In this document: in pieces, positions 1 through 10,249 of the stretch
Numbering within the stretch: the first letter of the stretch is position 1
Layout of the letters: each line of letters starts with the position of its first letter
NCBI GenBank assembly: GCA_016987375.1
Contig: PJRA01000182.1
Span: 111,064-158,791, forward strand
Reading direction: 5' to 3'
Length of the DNA stretch: 47,728 nucleotides
Source: Brachionus koreanus
Lineage: Eukaryota > Rotifera > Eurotatoria > Ploima > Brachionidae
Made by a program: the position numbers and the translations under genes
Notes under the pieces: model-generated
Told to the model about the DNA's origin: nothing
The model's database searches: none
The model's input: the letters and a program-made list of their open reading frames with translations, nothing else

Positions 1-187
1 CTTGCTGATGAGTCGAATTTTCTTGGAAAATAATTTCTGTATCAGATTCGATTTCTAATTCAGATTCTTCTTCTGATGGTAAATCATCTGGCACTAATAA
101 GTGCGCATCATTAGATGGGTTCTGATTAATAGGTTTTGGATTAGATAATTCTTTATTATTCGTTTTGTTCTTGGTATGTGAATCCAT
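1..187 (-). CDS. N-terminal part of an acidic, low-complexity protein (runs off the left edge)
   Basis: Read on the minus strand, an ATG at 185-187 opens a frame of 62 codons without a stop that leaves the window at position 1. The peptide begins MDSHTKNKTNNKELSNPKP and becomes strongly acidic (PSEEESELEIESD). No domain is recognisable. Acidic N-termini of this kind occur in transposase and gag-like proteins as well as in ordinary nuclear proteins, and the flanking DNA looks like decayed mobile DNA, so a transposon origin is possible but not shown. Codon use is less extreme in A+T than the flanks, which supports real coding. Confidence 0.4.
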   Translation of the reverse strand, partial: MDSHTKNKTNNKELSNPKPINQNPSNDAHLLVPDDLPSEEESELEIESDTEIIFQENSTHQQ

Positions 188-3100
188 TTGATTTTATTAG
201 ATAATATGGATCTAAAATTTAAATTAACAAGTTTTGATTAGATAAGGTCTTAAAAATCTATGAAACTTCGGATCTTTTTGAAAATAAAGCAAAATCGGGT
301 CAAATCATTCTTAAATTTCTCTTTAAACCTACCGAGTTACTTAATGATTAATTTGATTTTAGGCCTAGAACTAAATTCGAACTCCTGCTACAATTAATTT
401 CTTTCGCCAAGATACTAAGACTAAAGAATTTTTGATTAAAAACATGAATAGTTTAAAGCATAGGCCTAAGGATACAAACTGAATTGCTTCTCTCCAAAAC
501 AATTTACAAAAAGACGTATGCTTTATTTCAAGCACTGCTAGTTTCTTAACACTAAATTTTATTTATCTAATTAAATCTCTATTAATAAACGATAAACTAT
601 CTAAAATTTTTTTTTTCTTAGAAACAAAAATTGGAACAAATTTCTCCGATTCTCAAATACAATTGATCTAAAATTTGCAAATTTTGAATCAGTTAATTTT
701 ACAAGCAAAACCCCTTTAAAAAAGATGATTCGATTTTGGAAACTTTTCTAAGTGTCTTTGTTTATTTACAAATTTAAGAAAATAGCACTGAAAATTTTTT
801 AAAATATCTTGATTCTCAGTAGACCAAAATTAATTAGGAAAACTTAAATATAATTTATCAAAAAAAAAAAAAAGATTTGGATTAAAGATATTGAAAATGA
901 TATTTTCTTTCAGTTGCAAATTCATTTCTGAGAAAACATTGCATTGGACACAAATAGTTGAAGATTTTTTTCACTACACGCACGATATTGAATACCAAGC
1001 GGATTGAAAGATTAATAGACAAAGCTAATTTTTGCAAACATGTCGAATCAATTAGTGTTAAATCTTTTAATAAAAATATCCTCAACAAAAAAATAAATAA
1101 ATATTCAATGTCAAAAGTGCCATTAGCCACATTTATGATCCAAAACAAAAAGCGAATCTGGCTTTTTATTTTTATAGTTAAATTGTTTTGAACGATTTGG
1201 TAGTTTGATTTAATTAATTTGAGAAAAAAAAATCATTTTCAAAATAAGCAACAACTTATTGGTTAACAATTAATTTGTTGGGTATCATTTCAATTGTTTT
1301 ATTTCCACTATTAAAGTCTATAAAAAAATTTTAGTTCGAATAAACTTCGGTTTTTCTTTAATAAATATTTTTTAAAATTTATGGAATTTTTGTAAACTAA
1401 CCTAATTGTAGAATGATGAGAAAATGAAAACTAAGTTTATCATGATATGGCAATCTATGTTTCAATCAAATTTTAATTAAGAAATATGATGCCAACCAGC
1501 TTGTCCAACACTCTTGCTGTGATATTCGATTAATCAACCCGAAACAATAATATTAATTTCTTTTCATTAAATTTTGACTAAAAAACAAAATTAATCTAAT
1601 ATTTTTGTTTATACTTTTTTTTTCATAAACCTTAATTTCTATAACTTTCAATTTCTGGAAGCCAAAAAACTAGATTTGTAATTTTTCAATTTATATTTTT
1701 TTTTAAACAGGAAAATAAATTAACCCTGAACTGAAAAAATTCAAGATCGATGCAAAGAGAGCCCTTAAGAATATTTCAGGCTCAATTTCCGAAAACTTGC
1801 ATTAAATAATCTGCTAGTTATGAAATTTGCTTTTTTAGTCGAAAAGGCAAGCGTCAATCAGCATTTGGCTTTAAAATAGCATAAACCTACAATCTAATCT
1901 TTTCAGCAGGATTGTGGAAGAAATTTTATGAAAACTTGCCAGTCGGCGCTCAATTCTGGATTCTCCTATCTGAACACCTGAAATTAGATTAAAAACAAAT
2001 AGCAAATATCTTATTGCAGAATAATTTAATTGCTCATATTAAACAAAAATACAATAAAGCTGAATAAATAAACATTCTCGGACTAACTATCCGACCTATG
2101 TTATTTGCGAATTATATAAATTTTAAATAAATTATCAATAACATTAAAAAAAAATAAAACAATATCAACTGGTATTTTGAAGGCATTTATCTGATAACTA
2201 GATTTTAACAGAAAATATTGTATCCAAATAGAGTTTCAATTAAAATCTTTTTCTCAAATAATAATTCTCTAAATAAACTAAGGTTTCTAATTAATATTTA
2301 AATCTAAAAAATTTAAAACTAGTTAAATGTGGTATTATTTTTATTGCGTAAAGAAAAGTTTAATTTTTTGTCTTTAGAAATAAAAATCTATTTTAATTTA
2401 AAGTAATCAAATATTATTAACATATTTAAAATAACACTTTTTTTTTTAAATTCGTTTAATAATTAGATATTAATAAAAAGATAAATATTAGCTTATCGTG
2501 TTGATAGATAAAGGTCAATAAATAACGACGCGCATAAACCCTAATCCATCAAAATAATTTAAAAATGTTATCTAAATCTATATATCTACCTATTAAGCTC
2601 ATTTGTACTAAAGTTAAAGATAAAAATTATTTTTTATTATTAAATATTATTAAACCAAATAGACAAAATGCAAATTAGACTATCATTTAAAAATTAAAAA
2701 ATGGCTTTAAATAATGTTTTCTGGAGTAATTTTTGGCTTTAATGAAATAATACGAAATTTTGATCAAATTTAAAAATTTTATATGGATATAAATTTCTAA
2801 GTGATTATGAAAAAATTCAAATTTCAAATTAAATACGAGTCTAATATCAACACACTAATAATAGTTCTAAAATAGTCACTAACCCACAATATTTTAGTGT
2901 ATCTATTTTAATTTGACAACATAGCTTGATACTTAAAAGATAACACATATATTTTGATAATCTCGAAAATATTAAAATTTCAATTAGACAAAAATTGTAG
3001 GAAAATCCTCGAAAAATAATTAGCGCCTTTAAGCTCAAGCTTTTGTACTTCTTTAGACCTCTGTTTTAATAAACTCAAAAGGTCCAGTTATAAATCTAAT

Positions 3101-6100
3101 TTCAAATATTTACAATTCTGTTTTCATTAGTTGTATGTGTGTGTGTGTTTTTTTTTTTCTATTCAAAATAGATATATCATTATAAATAGTTTATTGTATT
3201 TAACTAAACACAGAATTTGTTGAAAGAAATCTTCGATAAATTTTGAAAAGAGCCCAAATCGATTAAGCTAACAATGCCTTCTCAATACCAAGATGGCTAT
3301 TTATATCAATTAATGCAAGTCTAATTATTTCTATTCATTAATACCTAAGTCGCTTAAAATCTTGTTTTCACAAAAATTTATCTTTTAGTAAATATGATAT
3401 AAATTTTTCTCTCATTATTTAAAAAAGAAGTGACCAGCTAATTTGAAAAATTTAGAAATAATTTTTTGGCTAGATTTTATTGCCAAATAAGCTTTTTAAA
3501 AATTTTGTTTATTTCAGCTTTTTGAGCTAATTAAAAATAACTTATTCAAAACTCTAGGACTTCTTTTAAACAAATCTTTCTCATCAGTTATTTGCAAAAT
3601 TTAAATCATTTTTATCTGAAACCTATTTCAAAACACAAATTTGTTAGACTTTGAATAAAATCTTAATTAGCTTTGCGAATGAATACAAGTGTGAGTTTTT
3701 GAGTCAAATGTGTGACCATAGCACTCAAATAAACATAATAATTCAGAACTAGTTCTTAATTTATAGATTTTTTCATAATTATATAATATATTTATCATTT
3801 AATATTTATGCTGTAAAATCAAATCCGATTTATATGCTTTGTACCTTATTCAAATAACTAGACAAATACAATAAAGAAAGAGCTCATTCAAAAAATTAGG
3901 GAAATTTCTTGCGGAATGGCTTTCCAGTCAACATAAAGTGTATGATTAAATTCTTTCTTATTATTGAAATTGGGAATAAGAAAAAATAGCAAATAGCATA
4001 TTTTAAAAAGAGCTATATAGTACACCAAATTGTAATAAAAATTTTGATGTCTATTTAAAGTGGAATGATAAATTAAGAGCATCGAATTTCAATAGTAGAA
4101 AATACAATAAGTAAATATCTAATTTATTTAATTTTTTTTTCGACTCTCTAAGATCTAATATTAATGGTTTCTCTTTCATGCTAATATTTGACTTGAAACG
4201 AGAAGATTTAAGTTAATCAAGTTAATAAAATCAAATTTATATTTATCATTTTGATTGACAAGGCTTGTTTTGATTGATTTAAAGTAAAAATGAGATAGAA
4301 ACTCGAAATAGAATTCAGTTTTAATGTACTAAATGGTATTGATTCTATTTATCTCTAAGAATTTAATCAGGTCTTATTATTAGTATTTTTAAAAAATTGA
4401 AAAGAATTAAAAAAACTCAAATTAAATCTCGCAAAATGTTATTAGTTACTCTAAAATATTTTCTTAAACCTATATAATCTTGAATAAAATGGGATAAATT
4501 TTAAATATTTTCATTTAATTACCCTAAAAACTTAAGAAGTTTTTTCTGTGAAATTTTCTAAATAAAAAATACAAAATAAATTTGGCATAAAAATATTTGT
4601 TTAAATTATTCTAGATCAAAAGTCTTAGCTTTCTTGGGTTTTAGATCAGCATTCTCTGTTTTGCTGAAGCATCAGGAAATGGAAGTGAATTGTTGTATAC
4701 TTTGTTTAGGCTAATATACCTAGAGCTTTTTTCGAAGAATTTATGGTTGCAAAAAATCAAACTAATTTGAGATTAACGGTTTTTGAATGATTTACTTAAA
4801 AGATAATTAATTTACTTTTGGTATTTAAGATTATGATCGATTGAAGAATACCCGGATCATAATTTGATATAGCTTCCAACTTGTTCTGTAAATCGCTTTT
4901 TTTATATTAGTTATTTTTCACTAATTTTCTAGAAAAAAACATTTCGAATAATTTCTCTGTAAAATTTGAAAAATAAATAAAGGTAATTTTTCTTTTCCAA
5001 GCATGTGAATAATTCAAAAAGTAAAATTAGATAGAGGTATTTAAAATTATAATAAAAATAAAAGAATTTTTGCTTGATTTTATTTTCAAATAATAATTTG
5101 AATGGATAATTTATTTTCTAAAAAAACAAAACGGTTTTTTTTTTAATTTTTTTTATCAAAATGAATTAATAAAAAATTTAATAGAAAAGTAATTGAGTTC
5201 TTTTAAAATAAATTTTAAATAATCTTGATTGATTTTCAAGTTTAAAACTTTGAAAATTTTAAACAAGCGAATTGACTTTTATTTTCATTTACGTGCTACT
5301 ACTTTGAATGTTTGATTATAATTAGAAAATGAATTTTTTAAATGATATTTTAATCCGAAAAGAAAGCAAACTATGAAATTAAATTTAAAAAGGCTAATTT
5401 TAGTTAAAAATATAAAACTAAAAATGGGCTAATAAATCAGAATTTTTTCGGATGAGTTTTTGTTCGGAAGATTTGTAAGTAGAGTATTGGTCATATGCAT
5501 AATACTATTTAATAAAAAATTTTAATTAAAATTTAATAAAGCTAAAATTTAAAGAATTTTTGAATTTAAGGCCAAAAAAAATATATATACTATTGATAAA
5601 CTGGAAGTCTTCTTCAATTTTCATTCTGGTTTTTATATTTCAATTCAGTTCTTTGATAATTTCATGCATGTTACATTTTTCCATTATTTTCATCTTTATC
5701 TCATTTTTCAATATTTCTCAATTTTGTACTTAAATTTTACTCTATTTTTGGATATAAATTATTCATTGCTGATTCACTTTCAAAAATACATTCATATTTT
5801 TAATCAGCATGCTCGATTATTCAAAAAAATATCAAATAAAAGTTTGTTAATCTAATTTATTAATCAAACCCTTTTATGCCGTTTTTTCATCGTACCTCAC
5901 AATCCATGGCATTTAAATTTATAATTAGTAATAATATTAATTATATCTAGTAACTTTGATGTTAATTATATAAAATTTTTTTATTGTTGTTTAAATTCTA
6001 GCCTTTGTCTCTTTGGTTGAATTGAAAAATAAGTGATGTTTCCTAAATTTAATGAAATTTCTTCAATATAGAAAAAAGCCATTTTTCTTTTCATATTTTT

Positions 6101-6160
6101 ATTTGAAAATAAATGATATTTACAAAATCAACACAAAAAAACGGCCCATTAAAATCGGTT
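188..6160. other. Long gene-poor AT-rich stretch with possible decayed coding patches
   Basis: About 6 kb without a convincing gene. ORFs here are short and show no domain. Two patches have locally protein-like translation interrupted by stops on the plus strand: roughly 380-1200, and 1750-2130 where the fragment GLWKKFYENLPVGAQFW can be read. They are best taken as old, mutated mobile DNA. A short TG microsatellite lies at 3136-3148. I see no RNA gene or clear regulatory element. Confidence 0.4.
3136..3148. repeat. TG dinucleotide microsatellite
   Basis: Six TG units in a row followed by a T tract. It is an isolated simple repeat with no gene nearby. Confidence 0.8.
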
Positions 6161-6370
6161 ACACAATTTTTTAATACAATACCACAATTTTTTAAAATGA
6201 TACCACAATTATTAAATAAATGTACACAATTTTTAAAATAATCCATAAAAATAAAGATTAACACTTAATTAAATAAAAAAACACTTATTATATAAAATTG
6301 ACACTTATTTGATTAAGAAGACCACTAATTAATTAAAAAACTCATTCTTTTTAATTTTTGACACTATTTT
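6161..6370 (+). repeat. Left terminal array of the MULE: ~20-bp phased CAC motif
   Basis: Cores starting with CAC or a close variant occur at 6162, 6183, 6204, 6225, 6244 (weak), 6262, 6282, 6302, 6323, 6343 (weak) and 6362. The first four are exactly 21 bp apart and share ACCACAATT or ACACAATT; the later ones read CACTTA or CACTAA. Spacer sequence is A/T-rich and poorly conserved, so the signal is a phased short core rather than a simple tandem satellite. Confidence 0.75.
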
Positions 6371-6450
6371 CAAATGTTGAAATTACTCAATATAAAAAGT
6401 GGAAGTAAAATAGAAATATTTTAATTTCATGAAAATTAAAAAAATTTAAA

Positions 6451-8505
6451 ATGTCCAGTGCAAGCATTTTAGAAAATAACTTTGACGACACAGTCGAAGA
6501 TGCTGAACCTTTAACAAAAAACAAAAGAAGCACAGGTAGGATTTTTGATTTTTTGCATGAATGCGAATCTTTAGATGAATTCAAGCGGCTAATTAAAGAT
6601 CTAAGGTTCGATAATATCGCTTGGCATTTTCATTTGACCAATCGACTAGCCGATTGTGACAAGCATATTTACAATTGCAAACATCGGCGAAAAGGCTGCA
6701 AAAAAGCCTTTTTTTTTCAAGTCAAAGCTGGTCAAACGCGTGGTACCGTGCACGTATCCGACAACGAGCATTCGAATCATCCCGAAGAAGGAGATTTTGT
6801 AGCTATTCCGATTGCAGTCAAAGAGAAAATTAAATATTTGCGACAATTGGGTCAAACCAAAAGAAGCATAAAGAAGAATTTGATCAAAGAAGGGATACAA
6901 CCGCCGACCGATAACCAAATACAATACATCATCAACTCAGTTTCGATCGATAACAACAAAAACTGCACTATGAATGAATTGAAAGAATGGTGCGAGTTGC
7001 ATTCAACTATACCAGAGAACGACGACGATAAAGTGTTTGTTGGAAAATTCGAGTACGTAGTGATTTCGGATCAGATTTTTCGCGTTTTTTTGACCTCAAA
7101 GCGTCTAATCAAAACTATAGAAAATTGTCAACATTTTTTGAGCGACGCAACATACAAAATTACGTATGAAAATTTTCCGATCATAACTGGTGGTACAACC
7201 GATCGTAACAAAAGTTTACATCCCGTTGGCGTTGCTGTCATTAGAAACGAGACTGATGAAGATTATGGTTTTTTCTTTTCTTCTGTCAAAGAAACTTACG
7301 AAAAATGTTACGAAAAAAATCTTAACTTAACGATTTTAATCGCCGATAATGCGCCAGCAATCACAAATGGTTTTCAAAAAGTTTTCGAACTCAAACAATG
7401 GGTTAATTGTTGGGCACACGTTTATCGAAATATCGAGTCACATTTGAGACCGGTTAACAAAGTCGAAGCAGCAAGAATTCTTGAAGACGTCAAACAAATT
7501 CAAAAAATTTTTGATCCACAATTATTTGCAACATCCGGAAAACTGTTTAGAGAGAAATGGAACAGGGTTAACAGTGCGTCGATTCAAACATTTTTGGATT
7601 ATTTTGATTCTCAATGGTGTGCATATGGTCAGAACGGTTGGTTCGAAGGATACGCTCCTGGTTTGCCTAGTACAAGTAACGCGCTCGAGTCGGTTCATGA
7701 GAAAATCAAGAAAGCATTAGACAAAAAACGACTAGGTTTGATTCCATTTTTGAATGTATGTCGAGATAATATCATAAAAGAGTGGACTGTTGAACGTTCA
7801 CCAACTCTCGTGTTACAAGATTCAAGTACAAGTGAAGTCAGAAATGTCGAAAATTTGAATCAAAAAGTATTCAATCATCATCCAATTATAGCTAAATCAG
7901 ATTTAGTTGAAGCTTATAAGTGGAATAACCAAAATAAAACAATTATTCATTTCAAAGATGATAATTATTATTATTTAAACTCTTGCGACAAATCTGACAT
8001 TTCGAAAGACGATTGCAAATCGTACAATCAAGCGTTAAATGGCAAAAAGTGGTCGAATTTCGACGAGATGATGAATCAAATTTACAGCATTCACCGCGTG
8101 AAATACGACGAAAACGACTGGACGTTAAGCTCTTGTACTTGTTGGTTTTGGCTTAAGCACTATAAATGTCATCATCAAATTGCAATCGCAGCACGCAAGA
8201 AAAAGTGTAATTTTGACTCTGTCGGTATGGATATCCCAATTCAATCAAATCGAAAAAAAGGAAGACCAAAAAAAACACTAAAGGCTCTCCTTTTTCAACC
8301 AAGCGATACACAAGCTTCAAGTTCGTCTCCAAAGGGAATTGCATCTGACGAAGATTCAGAAGATGAAGTATTGTCAAAAAAACCAAGAATCGAATCTGAT
8401 CAGAACGAAGCGTTTGACAGCGAGTCAAAATCATGCGAAAACTGTGGCAGTAAAATGACGAAAAGAAGATATTGGGCTTGTCCGAATAAATGTGGTAAAA
8501 AATAA
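6451..8505 (+). CDS. MULE-type transposase with SWIM zinc finger and AT-hook
   Basis: An uninterrupted 684-aa protein, far less A+T-rich than its surroundings. In order: a Cys/His cluster at about 75-110 (CKHRRKGCKKAF ... HSNH) that may bind DNA like FLYWCH/WRKY-type fingers; a DDE-type MULE catalytic region with D232 (SDATYK), D299 (IADNAP), the C320-W-A-H323 motif typical of MULEs and E413 (SNALES) as the likely third acid; a SWIM finger C562-x-C564-x8-C573-x-H575; an AT-hook-like KKGRPKK near 603; an acidic stretch; and a C-terminal C2-C2 knuckle (C662, C665, C677, C681). All expected catalytic positions are present, so the enzyme may be active. The ATG at 6451 lies about 80 bp inside the left terminal array; the stop codon lies within the first unit of the right array. 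Confidence 0.92.
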   Translation: MSSASILENNFDDTVEDAEPLTKNKRSTGRIFDFLHECESLDEFKRLIKDLRFDNIAWHFHLTNRLADCDKHIYNCKHRRKGCKKAFFFQVKAGQTRGTVHVSDNEHSNHPEEGDFVAIPIAVKEKIKYLRQLGQTKRSIKKNLIKEGIQPPTDNQIQYIINSVSIDNNKNCTMNELKEWCELHSTIPENDDDKVFVGKFEYVVISDQIFRVFLTSKRLIKTIENCQHFLSDATYKITYENFPIITGGTTDRNKSLHPVGVAVIRNETDEDYGFFFSSVKETYEKCYEKNLNLTILIADNAPAITNGFQKVFELKQWVNCWAHVYRNIESHLRPVNKVEAARILEDVKQIQKIFDPQLFATSGKLFREKWNRVNSASIQTFLDYFDSQWCAYGQNGWFEGYAPGLPSTSNALESVHEKIKKALDKKRLGLIPFLNVCRDNIIKEWTVERSPTLVLQDSSTSEVRNVENLNQKVFNHHPIIAKSDLVEAYKWNNQNKTIIHFKDDNYYYLNSCDKSDISKDDCKSYNQALNGKKWSNFDEMMNQIYSIHRVKYDENDWTLSSCTCWFWLKHYKCHHQIAIAARKKKCNFDSVGMDIPIQSNRKKGRPKKTLKALLFQPSDTQASSSSPKGIASDEDSEDEVLSKKPRIESDQNEAFDSESKSCENCGSKMTKRRYWACPNKCGKK

Positions 8506-8716
8506 TTTTTTTGTTTTTTTTTAATTTTTGGTGTGGTAAAAAAAAAATTTTTGTGAAATTAAAAAAAATGATATAGTTTTTATTTAATATTTGTGTTTTT
8601 TTTAATAAATATGTGTTGAAATATACAAAAAAAAGGTTTTTCTTAATTTTAATGGATATTTTTAATAATTGTGGTTTTTTTAATAAAATTGTGGTATGTA
8701 ACTTAAAAATTGTGGT
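8491..8716 (-). repeat. Right terminal array of the MULE: inverted ~20-bp phased TGTG motif
   Basis: The last G of TGTG (or a degenerate G/GG core) falls at 8494, 8513, 8535, 8555, 8576, 8595, 8615, 8635, 8654, 8673, 8693 and 8714. Steps are 19-22 bp and average 20. Six or more of the twelve cores are clear TGTG or TGTGG in a region otherwise nearly free of G. The motif is the reverse complement of the CACAAT/CCACA core in the left array, so the pair forms long, degenerate terminal inverted repeats. The first unit overlaps the last codons and stop of the transposase. Confidence 0.75.
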
Positions 8717-10249
8717 ATCAAAAATGATTTCGCGAAATTTAAACTCGAGACGGATCAAGTTCAGTTCTTGTCTTAAGCTGTTGATTTAGTCTTAATAACA
8801 AGACTCTGTTGTGTCGGGCCCAAGGCCCTCCTTCCCTAAATCTAAAGTTTTCTTTATTTTTTTTGTTTGGACGTTTAAATTTTGCTTTAATTTTAAAGAA
8901 TTTTTGTTTTGATTAAAAATTTAGTGAAAAACAGAAGAGTTAATGGTAAACGCTTAATTTTTTTCGCTTATTTTTAAGAAATTTAGATGCTTTTTCTTAA
9001 TTTTTTGATTATTTAATTAATTTTTATTTTATAACCTTATTTTCATTTCTCCAAACATTTCTTTTGAATTAAATGATATAGAAATTTACCTTTTTGAATT
9101 GTTTTACGAGCATCCTTAAAATTGCAAGCAATTTTAAGTCTGCCCATATATTTTCAGCATTTAATACTGAAAAATTAGATGCAGCTTGGCTGCTAAAAAC
9201 AGCGCTCGCCTGCGGCTCGCATATCATATTGTATATTATTACATGCATCTTGCATTTTTTATAAATTAGTGTTTTTTTTTAAATTTCCAATTTAGGAAAT
9301 TTTACTCTTTAAAATAAAAAATAAAATTTTTTTTTCAATTTGTATTGAATTTCACAATATCTAATATTTTGATTTAGTATAGATTTAGAACATGACAGGG
9401 AATGAGTCAAAACATAGAAAAAACATTATTTCTCTAGTTCTGGCTCCAACAGAATACACAACCTAGTGTTAAAAAAGCTTAACACAGGGACGATAAAAGA
9501 AATATTTTTTCAATAAATAAAACTTGAAGATTAATTTTTTTTCAACTATAAACCCCATTGAGGCAGGTATTCCACAAGGATCAGTTTTTAATGAAAATAT
9601 AAAAATAAAAGAAATATAATATTTGCTTTAAAATCTAGCATTTTTCAATTAGTCAGTCTTTAAAAAGTAAAACTGTTGTTTGCCTTGAAAAATATAGATT
9701 TTAAGATCTCTGATCAATATAAATATTTCAAAAGTATATGGGTTTCCACTTTGAACTACTTGAAAAATGTAATTTTATGATCTTTTTGTTTCTGGTTGAA
9801 GATCAATTATTCAAATTATTCATTATATTATAAAGCAATCGGTTATTAAATTTTTCAATAATATGATCTACAGTTTTAGAATGGTTTAAGCTTTTTTTTA
9901 TATTTATAATTTTTTTGATAAATAAAAAAAAGTAATAAATACAAGCTATAATCAAATGATTAGGAGATCATTTAAAATAATTGATTAATCTAACTATTTA
10001 AGATTAAATTAAAAAAGCAAATTTACATAATTTTTTTTATTATTTTTATTATCTAATTAATTAAAAAGGCATTTGATCTTAAGAATTAATGAAAAAATTA
10101 GTGACAAAAAAGAATTTTTAATAGATAAAAGGCTTCAATATATGAAAATTAGATTTCAAGCTATCATTATAATCAAAGCCTTTTTTTAAACTTATTCTTT
10201 AATCACATAAGTTATTTACAAAAGACGAACGATATGAAGAAAAATTGTA
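8717..10249. other. Intergenic stretch with a scrap of reverse transcriptase
   Basis: Between the MULE and the SLC13 gene I see no gene. A short GC-richer run lies at 8810-8835. At 9557-9592 the plus strand encodes IEAGIPQGSVFN, which matches the GxPQGS block of LINE reverse transcriptases, but neighbouring frames are broken. The rest is A/T-rich with homopolymer tracts. Confidence 0.5.
9557..9592 (+). pseudogene. Relic of a LINE reverse transcriptase (PQGS block)
   Basis: Twelve codons read IEAGIPQGSVFN, closely like the (G/A)(V/I)PQGS(V/I) block of non-LTR reverse transcriptases. Upstream and downstream sequence in the same frame soon meets stops. Given the length, this is a suggestive remnant only. 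Confidence 0.35.

Larger units (their letters stand above)
6161..8716 (+). mobile_element. Mutator-like (MULE) DNA transposon, apparently complete
   Basis: The element consists of the uninterrupted transposase ORF at 6451-8505 flanked by two regions that mirror each other. The left flank repeats CACAAT or CACTTA-type cores about every 20 bp, and the right flank repeats the complement (ATTGTG, TGTGG) with the same spacing. The best-matching pair is the outermost one: (T/A)CCACAATTTTT-like units at 6161-6210 and, inverted, at 8668-8716. I could not find a convincing 8-11 bp target duplication, so the exact outer ends are uncertain by tens of bases. Class is assigned from the transposase (MULE fold with SWIM zinc finger); structure of the ends is seen directly. 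Confidence 0.75.

Noticed and set aside
1..30. CTGATGAGTCGAA at the left edge resembles the core of a hammerhead ribozyme
   Set aside because: The needed GAAA and matching stems I-III are not in place, and the sequence lies in an open frame on the other strand.
882..1191. Two overlapping opposite-strand ORFs (88 and 77 codons)
   Set aside because: Neither has a domain, signal or splice context; the region looks decayed.
8153..8758. 201-codon minus-strand ORF across the end of the transposase gene
   Set aside because: It overlaps the conserved SWIM and AT-hook coding part on the opposite strand and has no domain; a shadow ORF.
8800..8850. GC-rich GGGCCCAAGGCCC and a small hairpin near the MULE end, considered as a tRNA or terminator
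   Set aside because: No cloverleaf or box A/B pattern can be built, and bacterial-type terminators do not apply here.
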